This document shows positions 37,055 to 45,945 of a stretch of 64,000 nucleotides of DNA, one piece after another. Position numbers and translations under genes: made by a program. The number at the start of each line of letters is the position of its first letter. Position 1 is the stretch's first letter. Location of the stretch: NCBI GenBank assembly GCA_041441465.1, contig JASDSY010000026.1, forward strand, positions 1-64,000, given 5' to 3'. The notes beneath the pieces are model-generated. The model searched no databases and was not told where the DNA came from. It worked only from the letters and a program-made list of their open reading frames with translations. Origin of the DNA: JASDSY01 sp041441465 (GTDB lineage Bacteria > Muiribacteriota > UBA9980).

Positions 37055-40000
37055 TCATTTTAAAACCGAAAACTTGCCTTTATAACTAAATTCACTGTTC
37101 CCATCGTCATTTTTAATAATATAAAAATACGTGCCGTTTGAAAAATCGCTTAAATTTATCTTTTCGCCAGAATAAAAATCATTTTCATAAACTCTGGCAT
37201 TGGAAGAATCAACAATTTTTAATTTAAATTTTACAGCAGGCGGCTGGCTGCGGCGCGGCGAATAAAATGCGACACTGTTTTTAGCGGGATTAGGCACGGG
37301 ATAAAAATTTTCGTTTAAGGATACCGCTGCCGCTTTATCCGCCGAACTATATGTTCCGAATCTGCTTATTTTAAAGCTGCCGTCAGAGTTTTTCAGACAT
37401 TCAGCTCCGGTTTTGTCATTAATAAGGCATGAAATTTTACTTCCCGCCACCTTCATCTCGACTCCGGCGCCTATAACTTCGCTTATTTCGCCCGCGTCTT
37501 CAGGCATAAACGTAATTTTATATTTCCCAAAATTTTTCTCGACCTTTAAAAAGCCATAGTTTAAAGCTGCTGTAGCTGATTTCAAAACTGAGCCTGCATT
37601 TTTTTCAGTAGCCGTTGGACCTGATTTGTTACTAAATTCTATTATATTGCCGTCAAATTCATAACGAGTCAGATCCGTTCCCAAGGAAGGAGAACGCAAA
37701 AAATTAAAATCGAGCTTATATATTTCGTTTCCAATAGCGCCGTTAATGGATTTACTCACATATGAGTTTCCTGCAGTGTCAACGCAATACACATAATAGT
37801 TAATTTTACCGGAATTTTGACCCATAATTTTATACCGGCCGTAATAAACTTCACTGCCGCTGTCATCGCGTCTCATTACGGCTACCGCTTTAGTGTCATA
37901 ACCTTCTTCTTTTATATAAAATTGCGCCTGATAAAGCTTTTTGTCGGATTCAAGAACAAACAGAAGTGAATCCGGTATTAAAAGAGATGAATAGACACCA
38001 TAGTTCACTGTCGGAACCACTCTATCAACAAAGATTTCCTTTTCGAGGCCGGGGACTAATTCGCCGTTCACTTTAACTTTTGCCCTGACATTCGAATTCA
38101 CGCTGCCGTCTATGTAATATTTATAACGATGCGCATTTTTGGCCAGGCCGTTATAATATGAAGATACTTCCTGCGCCTGGCAATCCGCCATTTTTTCAAC
38201 TAATCCACCATTATTGTCAGTATATTGCAAGAATATTTCCGCGGTATTTTTCAATTCGGCCGCTGCATCAGACAACATCAAATCCAGTATAACCATGCCA
38301 TAATTAATTCTGGACGGATTAGTTTTTAATAAATATTGCCGGCCTGAATTTATCTCGAAATAATCGGTTTGGTATGTTTTCATATACTTGCCATCCTGCA
38401 GATAAACAGTAAGATAATATTTACCGCCAGCCAATATTTCAAGATCTTTTATATTAAAACTTATATTTTCAGATAAATTTTGAGGAACATAATTTTTTAA
38501 AAGCCATATGTCATCAGAGGAGATTTTAGTTTCGCCGCTGCCATTCTCCGAATACTCATTAACCATCACGCTATCCTGTTTCAATGAGATAGACACGCGG
38601 GTCATGCTTTTATTTATATTGTTAAATTTCAACTTCGAAGTTAAATTCCCGGCGGCATTTTCTACTTCAAATAAAGTTAATTCAGGGCGCTGCAAATTAA
38701 ATTCGGATTTAATAACACCATCATCCTGCATATTAATGTTCATTCTCAAAGAATTCGCCGTGCCGTTATAAAAATTTAAAAGGCCGCTGTTTTCAGAGTT
38801 AAACTCGGCGGTGAAATATGAATTCTCTATATCGCTGTTTTCGCTTTTTACAATGCATATACGGTATCTTGAGTTGCGCGAGTCATTGGCATATCCATAA
38901 AAAGTCTTGTCAGGCATAGTTTCATCGACATGGTAAACCAGTATGCCGTTTTCGCTTTTAAAAGCAGGCGGCAGGGCTTCATCAAACGAGCGCGGAGTTT
39001 TATATCGATTTTCCATAACAAGAAACTCGCTGCCGGTATTTTCAGGCACAATATATTTCACGGCTTTTGCATATATTTCATCCGAACCCGGCAAATAATT
39101 ATAAGCCGCGGCAGCAGGCATCGAAGCCGGCCAAAAACATACCTTTTTATAATCATTTGAAATTGTTTCAGGCTTGAGCCACCCAAGCAGCATTCGTTCA
39201 TAAGCGCACGGATATGACGGCGCGGAACCAGGCACAAGATCGCCGCACCAGGCTCCTCTATCCATTATCGAATAGCTGCCAAGCACAGATCTGCCGGTAT
39301 CGGTATCATATACATCAAACAGGCCGAGGTCATGGCAAAATTCATGGCATATAACACCGACCGGCGAATCGCACGAAAGCATTATGTAGCTATCGACCAT
39401 AACGTTATTGACTCTTAATGAATTAACAAGATTGAACCGATGGCTCCAGATATCATTTGAATTACCACTTTTTTCCTGACCGGAGCCGCTGTGAAAAATA
39501 ACGATATGAAGCTCGTCCGGCGATATAATGCCATTGCCGTCACTGTCGTATTTTGAATAATCAAAATATGAAGATGAATTTTTTATCACTTCGGAAGCAA
39601 GCTCCGCTATATTCGGCGAATCCACGCTGTCATAAGCCAGCATATCACGGCCCCAGTCCATATATGGCTTTTGAGACCTGTACCAATATTTATCGGCTCC
39701 TTCGCCTGGCCCTGCTTTTACGATAACGCCCTTCACATCGAGAAGCCCTTCCGATACCTCTTTAAAATAGCGGTTCAGGCTTCGCGTATCAGGATTAACA
39801 ACCATATCTTTATAATATTCAGGCGAACGGTATTTAGCGGCTATTTTGGAATAAGGGCTATCGTCAAAATCGACAAGCAATATAACAACATTTTGAATCC
39901 CGATAACAGGTTTCATTTTTTCGTAGGGCATGCTTTCGGTAAATGAAAAACTCGGGGCCGAATTGGATAATTGCGAATAATTTTTTAAAGCTGCCGCCTT

Positions 40001-40165
40001 TGAAAATTCGTCATTTTTTTTCTGGCAGAATTTAGCGTAACGCTGCATATCCGATTCATTAAGAGGCGGCACATAAGAAACTGCTTGAGCCGCAATTGCC
40101 GGTATCGTTTCTGAGAATATAAAAAAAGCAAAAGCTAATATAATATAAAAAAAGATTTTTTTCAT
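37055..40165 (-). CDS. Secreted M6-family metalloprotease with FlgD/type 9-like C-terminal domain
   Basis: 1036 residues. Signal peptide with likely cut around AIAA (26). The protease domain spans about 90-370, with the zinc motif HEFCHDLGLFD at 274-284 (HEXXHXXGXXD) and the Met-turn SIMDRG at 299-304. An EF-hand-like calcium loop DSDGNGIISPDE lies at 207-218. The middle (about 480-940) is beta-rich, probably accessory domains. The last 85 residues (VPNPAKNSVAF ... VKFKLKIVD ... LSDFSNGTYFYIIK) have the pattern of FlgD-like Ig domains and type A sorting domains of the type 9 secretion system. M6 enzymes (immune inhibitor A type) degrade extracellular proteins. First gene of a transcript with the TPR lipoprotein and MerR-like gene. 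Confidence 0.9.
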   Translation of the reverse strand: MKKIFFYIILAFAFFIFSETIPAIAAQAVSYVPPLNESDMQRYAKFCQKKNDEFSKAAALKNYSQLSNSAPSFSFTESMPYEKMKPVIGIQNVVILLVDFDDSPYSKIAAKYRSPEYYKDMVVNPDTRSLNRYFKEVSEGLLDVKGVIVKAGPGEGADKYWYRSQKPYMDWGRDMLAYDSVDSPNIAELASEVIKNSSSYFDYSKYDSDGNGIISPDELHIVIFHSGSGQEKSGNSNDIWSHRFNLVNSLRVNNVMVDSYIMLSCDSPVGVICHEFCHDLGLFDVYDTDTGRSVLGSYSIMDRGAWCGDLVPGSAPSYPCAYERMLLGWLKPETISNDYKKVCFWPASMPAAAAYNYLPGSDEIYAKAVKYIVPENTGSEFLVMENRYKTPRSFDEALPPAFKSENGILVYHVDETMPDKTFYGYANDSRNSRYRICIVKSENSDIENSYFTAEFNSENSGLLNFYNGTANSLRMNINMQDDGVIKSEFNLQRPELTLFEVENAAGNLTSKLKFNNINKSMTRVSISLKQDSVMVNEYSENGSGETKISSDDIWLLKNYVPQNLSENISFNIKDLEILAGGKYYLTVYLQDGKYMKTYQTDYFEINSGRQYLLKTNPSRINYGMVILDLMLSDAAAELKNTAEIFLQYTDNNGGLVEKMADCQAQEVSSYYNGLAKNAHRYKYYIDGSVNSNVRAKVKVNGELVPGLEKEIFVDRVVPTVNYGVYSSLLIPDSLLFVLESDKKLYQAQFYIKEEGYDTKAVAVMRRDDSGSEVYYGRYKIMGQNSGKINYYVYCVDTAGNSYVSKSINGAIGNEIYKLDFNFLRSPSLGTDLTRYEFDGNIIEFSNKSGPTATEKNAGSVLKSATAALNYGFLKVEKNFGKYKITFMPEDAGEISEVIGAGVEMKVAGSKISCLINDKTGAECLKNSDGSFKISRFGTYSSADKAAAVSLNENFYPVPNPAKNSVAFYSPRRSQPPAVKFKLKIVDSSNARVYENDFYSGEKINLSDFSNGTYFYIIKNDDGNSEFSYKGKFSVLK

Positions 40166-40249
40166 AGTTAATATTTATTTTCGACATTTTTTATCTAAAA
40201 TATTATAAAGATTTTTAAAACTAAAAATAAAAAAACGACTTTGTTAATT

Positions 40250-40281
40250 AAAAAATCAGCCGATATTTTAAATACCGGCTG
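40250..40281 (-). terminator. Terminator-like hairpin upstream of the M6 protease
   Basis: CAGCCG (40257-40262) and CGGCTG (40276-40281) with partial inner AT pairing. On the minus strand a T-run follows directly. No minus-strand gene lies upstream that would need it, so it could stop antisense transcripts or act as an attenuator in a long leader. Confidence 0.5.
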
Positions 40282-40287
40282 AAATAA

Positions 40288-40316
40288 TTGATGTGCTAAA
40301 ATAAATGGAATATAAA
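40288..40316 (+). promoter_or_regulatory. Promoter of the DUF2283 gene
   Basis: TTGATG (40288-40293) and TATAAA (40311-40316) with 17-bp spacer. Start expected near 40323, with a ribosome site AAAGGAG at 40329-40335. Confidence 0.55.
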
Positions 40317-40341
40317 ATTTCTAATATAAAAGGAGTGTTTT

Positions 40342-40629
40342 ATGGAAAATCAGACAAAAGAATTAAAAGTAAAATATGACGAAGATCACGACACGCTAAA
40401 TGTTTTGCTGGGCGATTTAAATGACGGATTTATGGTGGAAATCGAACCTAATTTTACGTTAAAACTATCAATCGAAAGCGGCGAAGTAATCGGTTATACA
40501 ATTAAAGATTATTCGAACAACGTTCATAAAAATAAAATATGGTCGAAAAAACTTACGACAAACATGGAAAAAGAATATGACGGCGCATTTTTCGGAAAAA
40601 TGCTGAGCCGCGACAAAAAAACAGCTTAA
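40342..40629 (+). CDS. DUF2283-type small protein
   Basis: 95 residues. The pattern KYDEDHDTLNVLLGD, then strands VEIEPNFTLKLSIE and SGEVIGYTIKDYSN, matches the DUF2283 family (small proteins of unknown function, often near stress or toxin-type loci). Strong ribosome site AAAGGAG six bases before the ATG. Single-gene unit between its own promoter and the bidirectional terminator at 40653-40694. No partner gene is adjacent on the same strand. Confidence 0.75.
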   Translation: MENQTKELKVKYDEDHDTLNVLLGDLNDGFMVEIEPNFTLKLSIESGEVIGYTIKDYSNNVHKNKIWSKKLTTNMEKEYDGAFFGKMLSRDKKTA

Positions 40630-40652
40630 TTTTTATAAAATTCAATTCTCGC

Positions 40653-40694
40653 AAAATGGGCAGTTACGAAATTATTTCCTAAACTGCCCATTTT
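40653..40694. terminator. Bidirectional Rho-independent terminator
   Basis: Perfect 13-bp stem, AAAATGGGCAGTT with AACTGCCCATTTT, between the convergent DUF2283 gene and the minus-strand membrane-protein gene. T-runs exist on both sides. Confidence 0.88.
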
Positions 40695-40699
40695 CTATT

Positions 40700-41737
40700 T
40701 TATTTTATGAATTCCGGCGACATTTCAATATTCAAGTATCCAGCCAGCGTCTGCCCTAAAAGTATCAAAGCGGCAGGATAAATTTCATAATACACTCTTA
40801 TTTCATCTACATATCCAAAAATAAAGCTCATAACGAAAATCGGAATGAACATAAGAAACCAATTTTTTAATATGGAGTGTTTCAAATCCCAATTTTTAAA
40901 TATTAAAGCCATTATCGCAAGCCATGTAAAAATAACGCTTATCGAATAAGGTTTCATAATCTGAGCAATAGTATGGTCAAAAAAATGAAATTCAATAGCC
41001 GGCCCGTCATTATTTATAAACATTAAAAACAATACTATTCTGCACGTTAAATAAATAATAATTTGATATAAAAAAAGGCGTCGAAATTTAACATCGGCCA
41101 TAACTAATTTTTTACGGCTAAATGTAAAATAAAATACCGCAATTAAAAGTATTGAAGTTTCTTTATTAATACATGCCGCTATAAAAGCGTATAAGTAATA
41201 ACGCCAATTTTCAGAAACCATAAAAAAAACGGCCGCTGTAAACAAAAATAAAGTGGCAAAGTCATAAATATAGCTATAATAACAAAAAAACGCAGGAAGC
41301 ATGACAAGCGATATAAAAGACAGCAAATCCGCATAATAATTATTAATTTTAAAAAGGGAAAAAAGCAGCTTTCGAAATGCTGCTAAAAAAGCCAATAAGA
41401 AAATATATAACACAACCAAAGTGACAATATACTCAAATGTATTTTCAGTTTTCCACTTCAAACTTTTAAATATATTCTTTAGCGCCGAATTATTTTCGGT
41501 ATACGCCGCCAGCCGGACGGATAATTCGGCCGGCGACAGCGTAATTATAGTTTTTATTATTCCCGGCACCAATGCTCTTGAAACAAAAGGCTTATCGGCA
41601 TATCCATGGATCATTTCGGTAAGAAGCGCCTTGCCGTACCAGTCAAATCCGGGATCACGCGCAAAAATCCCAAGAACGAAAAGCGCAGTCAGTAAAAATA
41701 CAATACAGATTGAAATTCCGTATACTTTATTAAACAT
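40700..41737 (-). CDS. Polytopic membrane protein of unknown function
   Basis: 345 residues with eight or nine hydrophobic segments (GISICIVFLLTALFVLGIF, IVTLVVLYIFLLAFLAAF, LLILIAVFYFTF-type stretches). A large loop after the first segment contains DPGFDWYGKALL and RALVPG. The arrangement recalls integral-membrane glycosyltransferase-like or polysaccharide-ligase-like proteins, but no defining motif is visible and I do not assign a function. It follows the zinc-ribbon gene by 39 bp and is probably co-transcribed with it. Confidence 0.7.
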   Translation of the reverse strand: MFNKVYGISICIVFLLTALFVLGIFARDPGFDWYGKALLTEMIHGYADKPFVSRALVPGIIKTIITLSPAELSVRLAAYTENNSALKNIFKSLKWKTENTFEYIVTLVVLYIFLLAFLAAFRKLLFSLFKINNYYADLLSFISLVMLPAFFCYYSYIYDFATLFLFTAAVFFMVSENWRYYLYAFIAACINKETSILLIAVFYFTFSRKKLVMADVKFRRLFLYQIIIYLTCRIVLFLMFINNDGPAIEFHFFDHTIAQIMKPYSISVIFTWLAIMALIFKNWDLKHSILKNWFLMFIPIFVMSFIFGYVDEIRVYYEIYPAALILLGQTLAGYLNIEMSPEFIK

Positions 41738-41776
41738 AAATAACCAGGCTATATTTTTATTTCATATTAAACGCTA

Positions 41777-42556
41777 TTATTGAGCTTTAACAAGTTCTAT
41801 AGAAACTTTGCCTTCTTCATATCCAAGTTTATTAACCGCACATTTTACATTCCCGAATGTCAGTTTATTACCCTGACCATCCTGTTTTTTCTTTATTTCG
41901 TTAAGTATTGGGTTAATAACTGAAATTGGCAAATTCACGCTGCCCAACTGAAACTGAGTCAAATTTATATCAAATTTCGAATCAGCGACCAAAATTTTAC
42001 CGTTCAGCTCAAAAAACGACTCCAATTTAACAAGTTTGATAATTCCCATTATTTTAACGCCGTCAGGCAAAAGCTTAATTTTAACATTTTGAACTACCGA
42101 TTCTTTTTTAGAGTCAAGCGGTATCGGCAGCATCTGATTTAATTTCGAGTTCAGTTCGCTTTCCTTAAAAACAAGCATTATCGGCTTATCCGATGTCAAA
42201 ATATATTTTTGAAATTCACTTAATATGTTATCGAATTTTTTAGCGTCATCTTCAGATACTATATACGCTGACATCTCGGCTTTTTTTATTTCTGGAGTTT
42301 CCATAAATTTAGCCATAAATTGCGGACCTGAGTATATGGTATATGCTAAAAATCCGAAAATCACAAAAAAGAAAAATGCACAGCCGAACATTATAGATGA
42401 ACATGAGCAGCATCCTTTTTTAGGAGGAGGCGGAGCCTGTACCGGCCGGCTGCCGCCGCCCGGCCCGCCGACCGAAACATTACCGATCTGGCATCCGCAT
42501 TGCTTGCAAAAATTTGAATTTGAATCGTTCCCCGTTCCGCATTGTGGACAAAACAT
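41777..42556 (-). CDS. Zinc-ribbon, single-membrane-span protein
   Basis: 259 residues from the ATG at 42556. The N-terminal zinc ribbon has CPQC and CKQC (Cys3, Cys6, Cys17, Cys20), followed by a Gly/Pro linker, a CCSCSS cluster and one membrane span (CAFFFFVIFGFLAYTIY). The outer 180 residues are beta-rich (LVFKESELNSKLNQML, GVKIMGIIKL), like YpmS- or LolA-type lipid-binding folds, which is a guess. The upstream ATG at 42562 lies only two bases after AAGGAG, too close; 42556 has an eight-base gap and is chosen. Cytoplasmic ribbon plus outer domain suggests a membrane sensor or scaffold. Confidence 0.75.
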   Translation of the reverse strand: MFCPQCGTGNDSNSNFCKQCGCQIGNVSVGGPGGGSRPVQAPPPPKKGCCSCSSIMFGCAFFFFVIFGFLAYTIYSGPQFMAKFMETPEIKKAEMSAYIVSEDDAKKFDNILSEFQKYILTSDKPIMLVFKESELNSKLNQMLPIPLDSKKESVVQNVKIKLLPDGVKIMGIIKLVKLESFFELNGKILVADSKFDINLTQFQLGSVNLPISVINPILNEIKKKQDGQGNKLTFGNVKCAVNKLGYEEGKVSIELVKAQ

Positions 42557-42589
42557 GTGCATTTCTCCTTATATCTATTTATTTCCTGA

Positions 42590-42618
42590 ATTTTAAAATA
42601 TTTAACTAAAAAAATCAA
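42590..42618 (-). promoter_or_regulatory. Promoter of the zinc-ribbon/membrane-protein unit
   Basis: On the minus strand TTGATT (42618-42613) and TAAAAT (42595-42590), 17-bp spacer, start expected near 42583. Confidence 0.55.
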
Positions 42619-42659
42619 GTTTTATTTTAATGTTATTTTTTATCATTTCAAATATCGTA

Positions 42660-43238
42660 TTAAACCTTATACATATGTTCTATAAGAATTTTTAAACCTA
42701 TGCCTATTAAAATGAGTCCGCCGATTACTTCCATGTGGCTGCTGAATTTTTTCCCGACACGTTCGCCTATTTTCATGCCAAGCACGGTAAGAGAAAAAGT
42801 TACAAGCCCGATGATAACGCTCGGGTACCATATATCGATATCAAGCATTGCCAGGCTTAACCCTACTGCCATCGCATCGATGCTCGTAGCTATAGCTATA
42901 AATAAGAGTGAAAAACCGCGTGTCGGATCAATAATTTTATTAGTATTTTTTTCTTCTTCCTTATCATCTTCAAAAGATTCGTATATCATTTTACCGCCGA
43001 TTATTGCCAGAAGGGCGAATGCGACCCAATGATCAAACGTCTGTATATATTTTGAAAATGACGCGCCTAAAAACCAGCCGACGACCGGCATCATAAACTG
43101 AAAAAAGCCGCAGTGAAAAGAGAGACGAAAAATCTGGCGTTTCGAAACATTTTTTAAAGTCAAGCTCGTAACTATGGCAACGGCAAAAGCATCCATCGAA
43201 AGCCCCACGGCTATGAACATTATTGACAAATTATCCAT
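42660..43238 (-). CDS. mntP: Manganese efflux pump MntP
   Basis: 192 residues, six membrane spans in two related halves, as in MntP. The first half has GLSMDAFAVAI and the second ATSIDAMAVGLSLA; the paired Asp residues in these spans are needed for transport in the family. A charged loop (DDKEEEKNTNK) separates the halves. It exports Mn(II) from the cytoplasm. It lies 31 bp after the HAMP-protein gene with a ribosome site AGAAAGG. No yybP-ykoY manganese riboswitch is visible in the short gap upstream. Confidence 0.93.
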   Translation of the reverse strand: MDNLSIMFIAVGLSMDAFAVAIVTSLTLKNVSKRQIFRLSFHCGFFQFMMPVVGWFLGASFSKYIQTFDHWVAFALLAIIGGKMIYESFEDDKEEEKNTNKIIDPTRGFSLLFIAIATSIDAMAVGLSLAMLDIDIWYPSVIIGLVTFSLTVLGMKIGERVGKKFSSHMEVIGGLILIGIGLKILIEHMYKV

Positions 43239-43269
43239 TAATAATTACCTTTCTAATTAACTGTCTGAA

Positions 43270-44505
43270 TTAACATAATTGGCTGATTTTAAAATGAAAT
43301 TTAATTATCGAGTTTGAGGCCTTATCGTCAGGTATCTCGAAACTAAGGCTGCCGCCGTGCAGTTCAACAAACAAAACAGCCATTCCAAGCATTTTTATAA
43401 CATCAGGTTCCTGCGGAATAAAATTATCATCTGTAATGCCCGTCAATTCGGCGCCTGCCGTGCCGGAATCGATTAAATCATCGCATAACGGCTTTTTAAA
43501 ATCAGCATTATTGGATGGATCAGATTTTTTCAGGGCTAAAACATCAAACACCGCTGCATTACCTTCTATAGCGCTCCTTATTATAATTTTACCATTTACA
43601 TGGCAATATTTAATGGCAATAAGCAGCACACGGCCGAATATATAATTAAACTTCAAAGAATCAGCATGAATCCTGGCGGCGTCCTTGCCAATATCATTTG
43701 AAATTTTAATGTTTTTAAGGCTAATCAACGGATTAAAAAATTTAACCTTATGATATAAAACATCATTCATTACCAATTCGCTTTTATTTATTTTAAACCC
43801 GGCAACCGGCATCGCAAGCGCTTTTTCTTCAATACAAGAAACAAGCTCCGTGCCATTGGAACAAATATAATTAAGGTTTTTTATGAAATCAAAAATATCC
43901 TGACCCGGATTTTTGTCAGGCATTTTCTCAAATTTTAATTTAACTTGATTGGAATATTGAAGCAAATAATCAAACGCTAAATAAAATTCTCCGGAAAAGC
44001 AGTCATTAAAAAATACCGGATAATTTTCATAATCATTTATTTTTTCGGTCATTTTAAAGCATTGTTCGGATATCTGGCTGAGTTCAGAACCCTGGGCCGA
44101 GATTTTCTTTTCGAGAAGGTTTGTATGCTGAGAAATTACATCCGACATGAAATTAAGATTTTTGGCAAGATTTCCAAGTTCATTATCGCCGTCAATGGCA
44201 AAGTGGATATTATAATTTCCTTTTACGATTTCACCCGTAGAATCAGCCATAGTATTGAGCGGCTCGCCGATTTTTTTGCGAAGCACTTTTTTTGAAATGG
44301 TATAAAACGCAAACAGAGTGAATATATAAATGGCTAAAACGGCAAGCATCGTGCCGGCGCCGGTTTTCGCCGGCGCCTGAGCAGAATCACGCAAACCATT
44401 CGCGACAAAATAATAAAAAGCCAGAAACGAGACTGCGAGTGCAATAGCTTCAAAAAATATTATTTTGCGGCTTATTGAAATTGAAATTTTTTTATTTACA
44501 AACAT
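43270..44505 (-). CDS. HAMP-domain membrane protein with degenerate histidine-kinase module
   Basis: 411 residues. Two membrane spans (about 14-34 and 52-70) flank a very short outer loop. A HAMP-like segment follows (GEPLNTMADSTGEIVKGNYN ... DELGNLAKNLNFM), then a coiled linker. The C-terminal 200 residues have the layout of a kinase catalytic domain (FNYIFGRVLLIAIKYC as a decayed N-box region, a final GMAVLFVELHGGSLSFE strand-helix unit), but no phosphorylatable H-box and no DxGxG loop are seen. It is probably a pseudokinase sensor or scaffold. It starts seven bases after the deaminase stop without a clear ribosome site, so coupling is likely. No response regulator is adjacent. Confidence 0.65.
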   Translation of the reverse strand: MFVNKKISISISRKIIFFEAIALAVSFLAFYYFVANGLRDSAQAPAKTGAGTMLAVLAIYIFTLFAFYTISKKVLRKKIGEPLNTMADSTGEIVKGNYNIHFAIDGDNELGNLAKNLNFMSDVISQHTNLLEKKISAQGSELSQISEQCFKMTEKINDYENYPVFFNDCFSGEFYLAFDYLLQYSNQVKLKFEKMPDKNPGQDIFDFIKNLNYICSNGTELVSCIEEKALAMPVAGFKINKSELVMNDVLYHKVKFFNPLISLKNIKISNDIGKDAARIHADSLKFNYIFGRVLLIAIKYCHVNGKIIIRSAIEGNAAVFDVLALKKSDPSNNADFKKPLCDDLIDSGTAGAELTGITDDNFIPQEPDVIKMLGMAVLFVELHGGSLSFEIPDDKASNSIIKFHFKISQLC

Positions 44506-44512
44506 TTTTCAT

Positions 44513-45919
44513 TTATTTTTTTATATTTATATATTTTTCATGTACAATTCTTTTGGAAATTTTATTACCGATTTCGACTATTTCATTTTCCAGTGCGGTT
44601 ACAAGGCGGCCTTTTTCGACTATAATTTTGCCGTTTATTATGTTGTAATTTACGCGGTGATCAAACCCGGCGAATAATATAGCAGAAAGCGGATCATGCT
44701 GCGCGCCGACATAGCCGATAGAGTTCAAGTCATACATTATGATATCAGCGGCCATTCCTTCTTTTATCTGGCCTGATTCATTAAATCCAAGGACTTTAGC
44801 GCCATTTCTGGTAGCCATCTTGAAAACATCGCTCGAAGGCATTGATTCAACGCCGCTTTTAACGCGGTGCACAAGCAGAGCAAGACGGAGTTCGCCGAGC
44901 ATATCCGAAGAATCGTTAGAAGCCGAACCGTCAACTGCAAGCGCAACCGGAACGTTATGTTTTAACATTTTAGCCACCGGAGCGATACCCGAACCGAGGC
45001 GCAGATTCGACGAAGGGCAGTGGGCGACGCCGGTACCTGTTTTTCCCATACGTTCGATTTCTTCGTCATTGACGTAGACCGAATGCGCATACCATACGTC
45101 CGGGCCAAGCCAGCCTACCGATTCCATAAAATCAATCGGACGCATTTTATATACTTTTAAGCAATAATCATCCTCATCATTCGTTTCGCAAAGATGAGTA
45201 TGCATTTTTACTTTTTTTGCACGCGCAAATTTTGATGTTTCCGCCAGAAGGCTTGAAGTTACTGAAAACGGCGAACATGGGGCAAGCGCGACCTTTCTCA
45301 TCGAAAATTTACTTACATCATGATATTTATTAATTACGCGTTCGCAGTCCTGCATAATCTGTTCTTCCGTCTGCACTACTGAATCAGGCGGCAATCCGCC
45401 GTCCTTGCGCGAGCGTGACATCGAGCCGCGCGTAGCGTGAAAACGCATTCCAATTTCAGCCGCAGCCTTAAATTGAGTATCGATGAAATGTTCTCCGCCC
45501 TTAGGGAAAACATAATGATGATCGGTAGTACCGGTGCAGCCTGTCAGGGCAAGCTCAGCCATGGCAGCTTTCGTGCTCCAGTAAACCCATTCCTCGTCAA
45601 GAAGCGCCCAGATATCATACAAATCGACAAGCCAGTCGAAAAGCTTTTCATCCTGCATCTTAGGAACATTTCTGGTGAAAATCTGGTAAAAATGATGGTG
45701 CGTATTTATAAATCCAGGCAATACCACATTATTTTTCGCATCAATTATTCTGTCAATCGTATTTTCCGATATAAATTTCTCAAGCTCCGAGCTTTTATCG
45801 GCAGTATATATTTTTTTTATCTCATTGCCAGAAATAAAAACAGACGCGCCCTTTAAAACTGTATTATTGTCGTCCATAAGCGCCACTGCCAGAGCGTTTT
45901 TTATTAAAATATTACTCAT
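44513..45919 (-). CDS. 8-oxoguanine deaminase-type amidohydrolase
   Basis: 468 residues, usual length. Metal site: NTHHHFYQ (His74, His76), then THLCETNDEDD and VDGSASNDSSDM. Other stretches typical of 8-oxoguanine deaminase (EC 3.5.4.32) are TDHHYVFPKGGEHFID, RGSMSRSRKDGGLPPDS, APCSPFSV and HCPSSNLRLGSGI. The enzyme would turn 8-oxoguanine into uric acid. Related cytosine, isoxanthopterin or TRZ/ATZ hydrolases share the fold, so substrate is likely but not certain. An AGGGAGG ribosome site lies before the ATG, 26 bp after the TPR gene. Two nucleobase permeases lie elsewhere in the window. Confidence 0.85.
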   Translation of the reverse strand: MSNILIKNALAVALMDDNNTVLKGASVFISGNEIKKIYTADKSSELEKFISENTIDRIIDAKNNVVLPGFINTHHHFYQIFTRNVPKMQDEKLFDWLVDLYDIWALLDEEWVYWSTKAAMAELALTGCTGTTDHHYVFPKGGEHFIDTQFKAAAEIGMRFHATRGSMSRSRKDGGLPPDSVVQTEEQIMQDCERVINKYHDVSKFSMRKVALAPCSPFSVTSSLLAETSKFARAKKVKMHTHLCETNDEDDYCLKVYKMRPIDFMESVGWLGPDVWYAHSVYVNDEEIERMGKTGTGVAHCPSSNLRLGSGIAPVAKMLKHNVPVALAVDGSASNDSSDMLGELRLALLVHRVKSGVESMPSSDVFKMATRNGAKVLGFNESGQIKEGMAADIIMYDLNSIGYVGAQHDPLSAILFAGFDHRVNYNIINGKIIVEKGRLVTALENEIVEIGNKISKRIVHEKYINIKK

Positions 45920-45945
45920 TGATAAGTAGCCTCCCTGATAATTTT

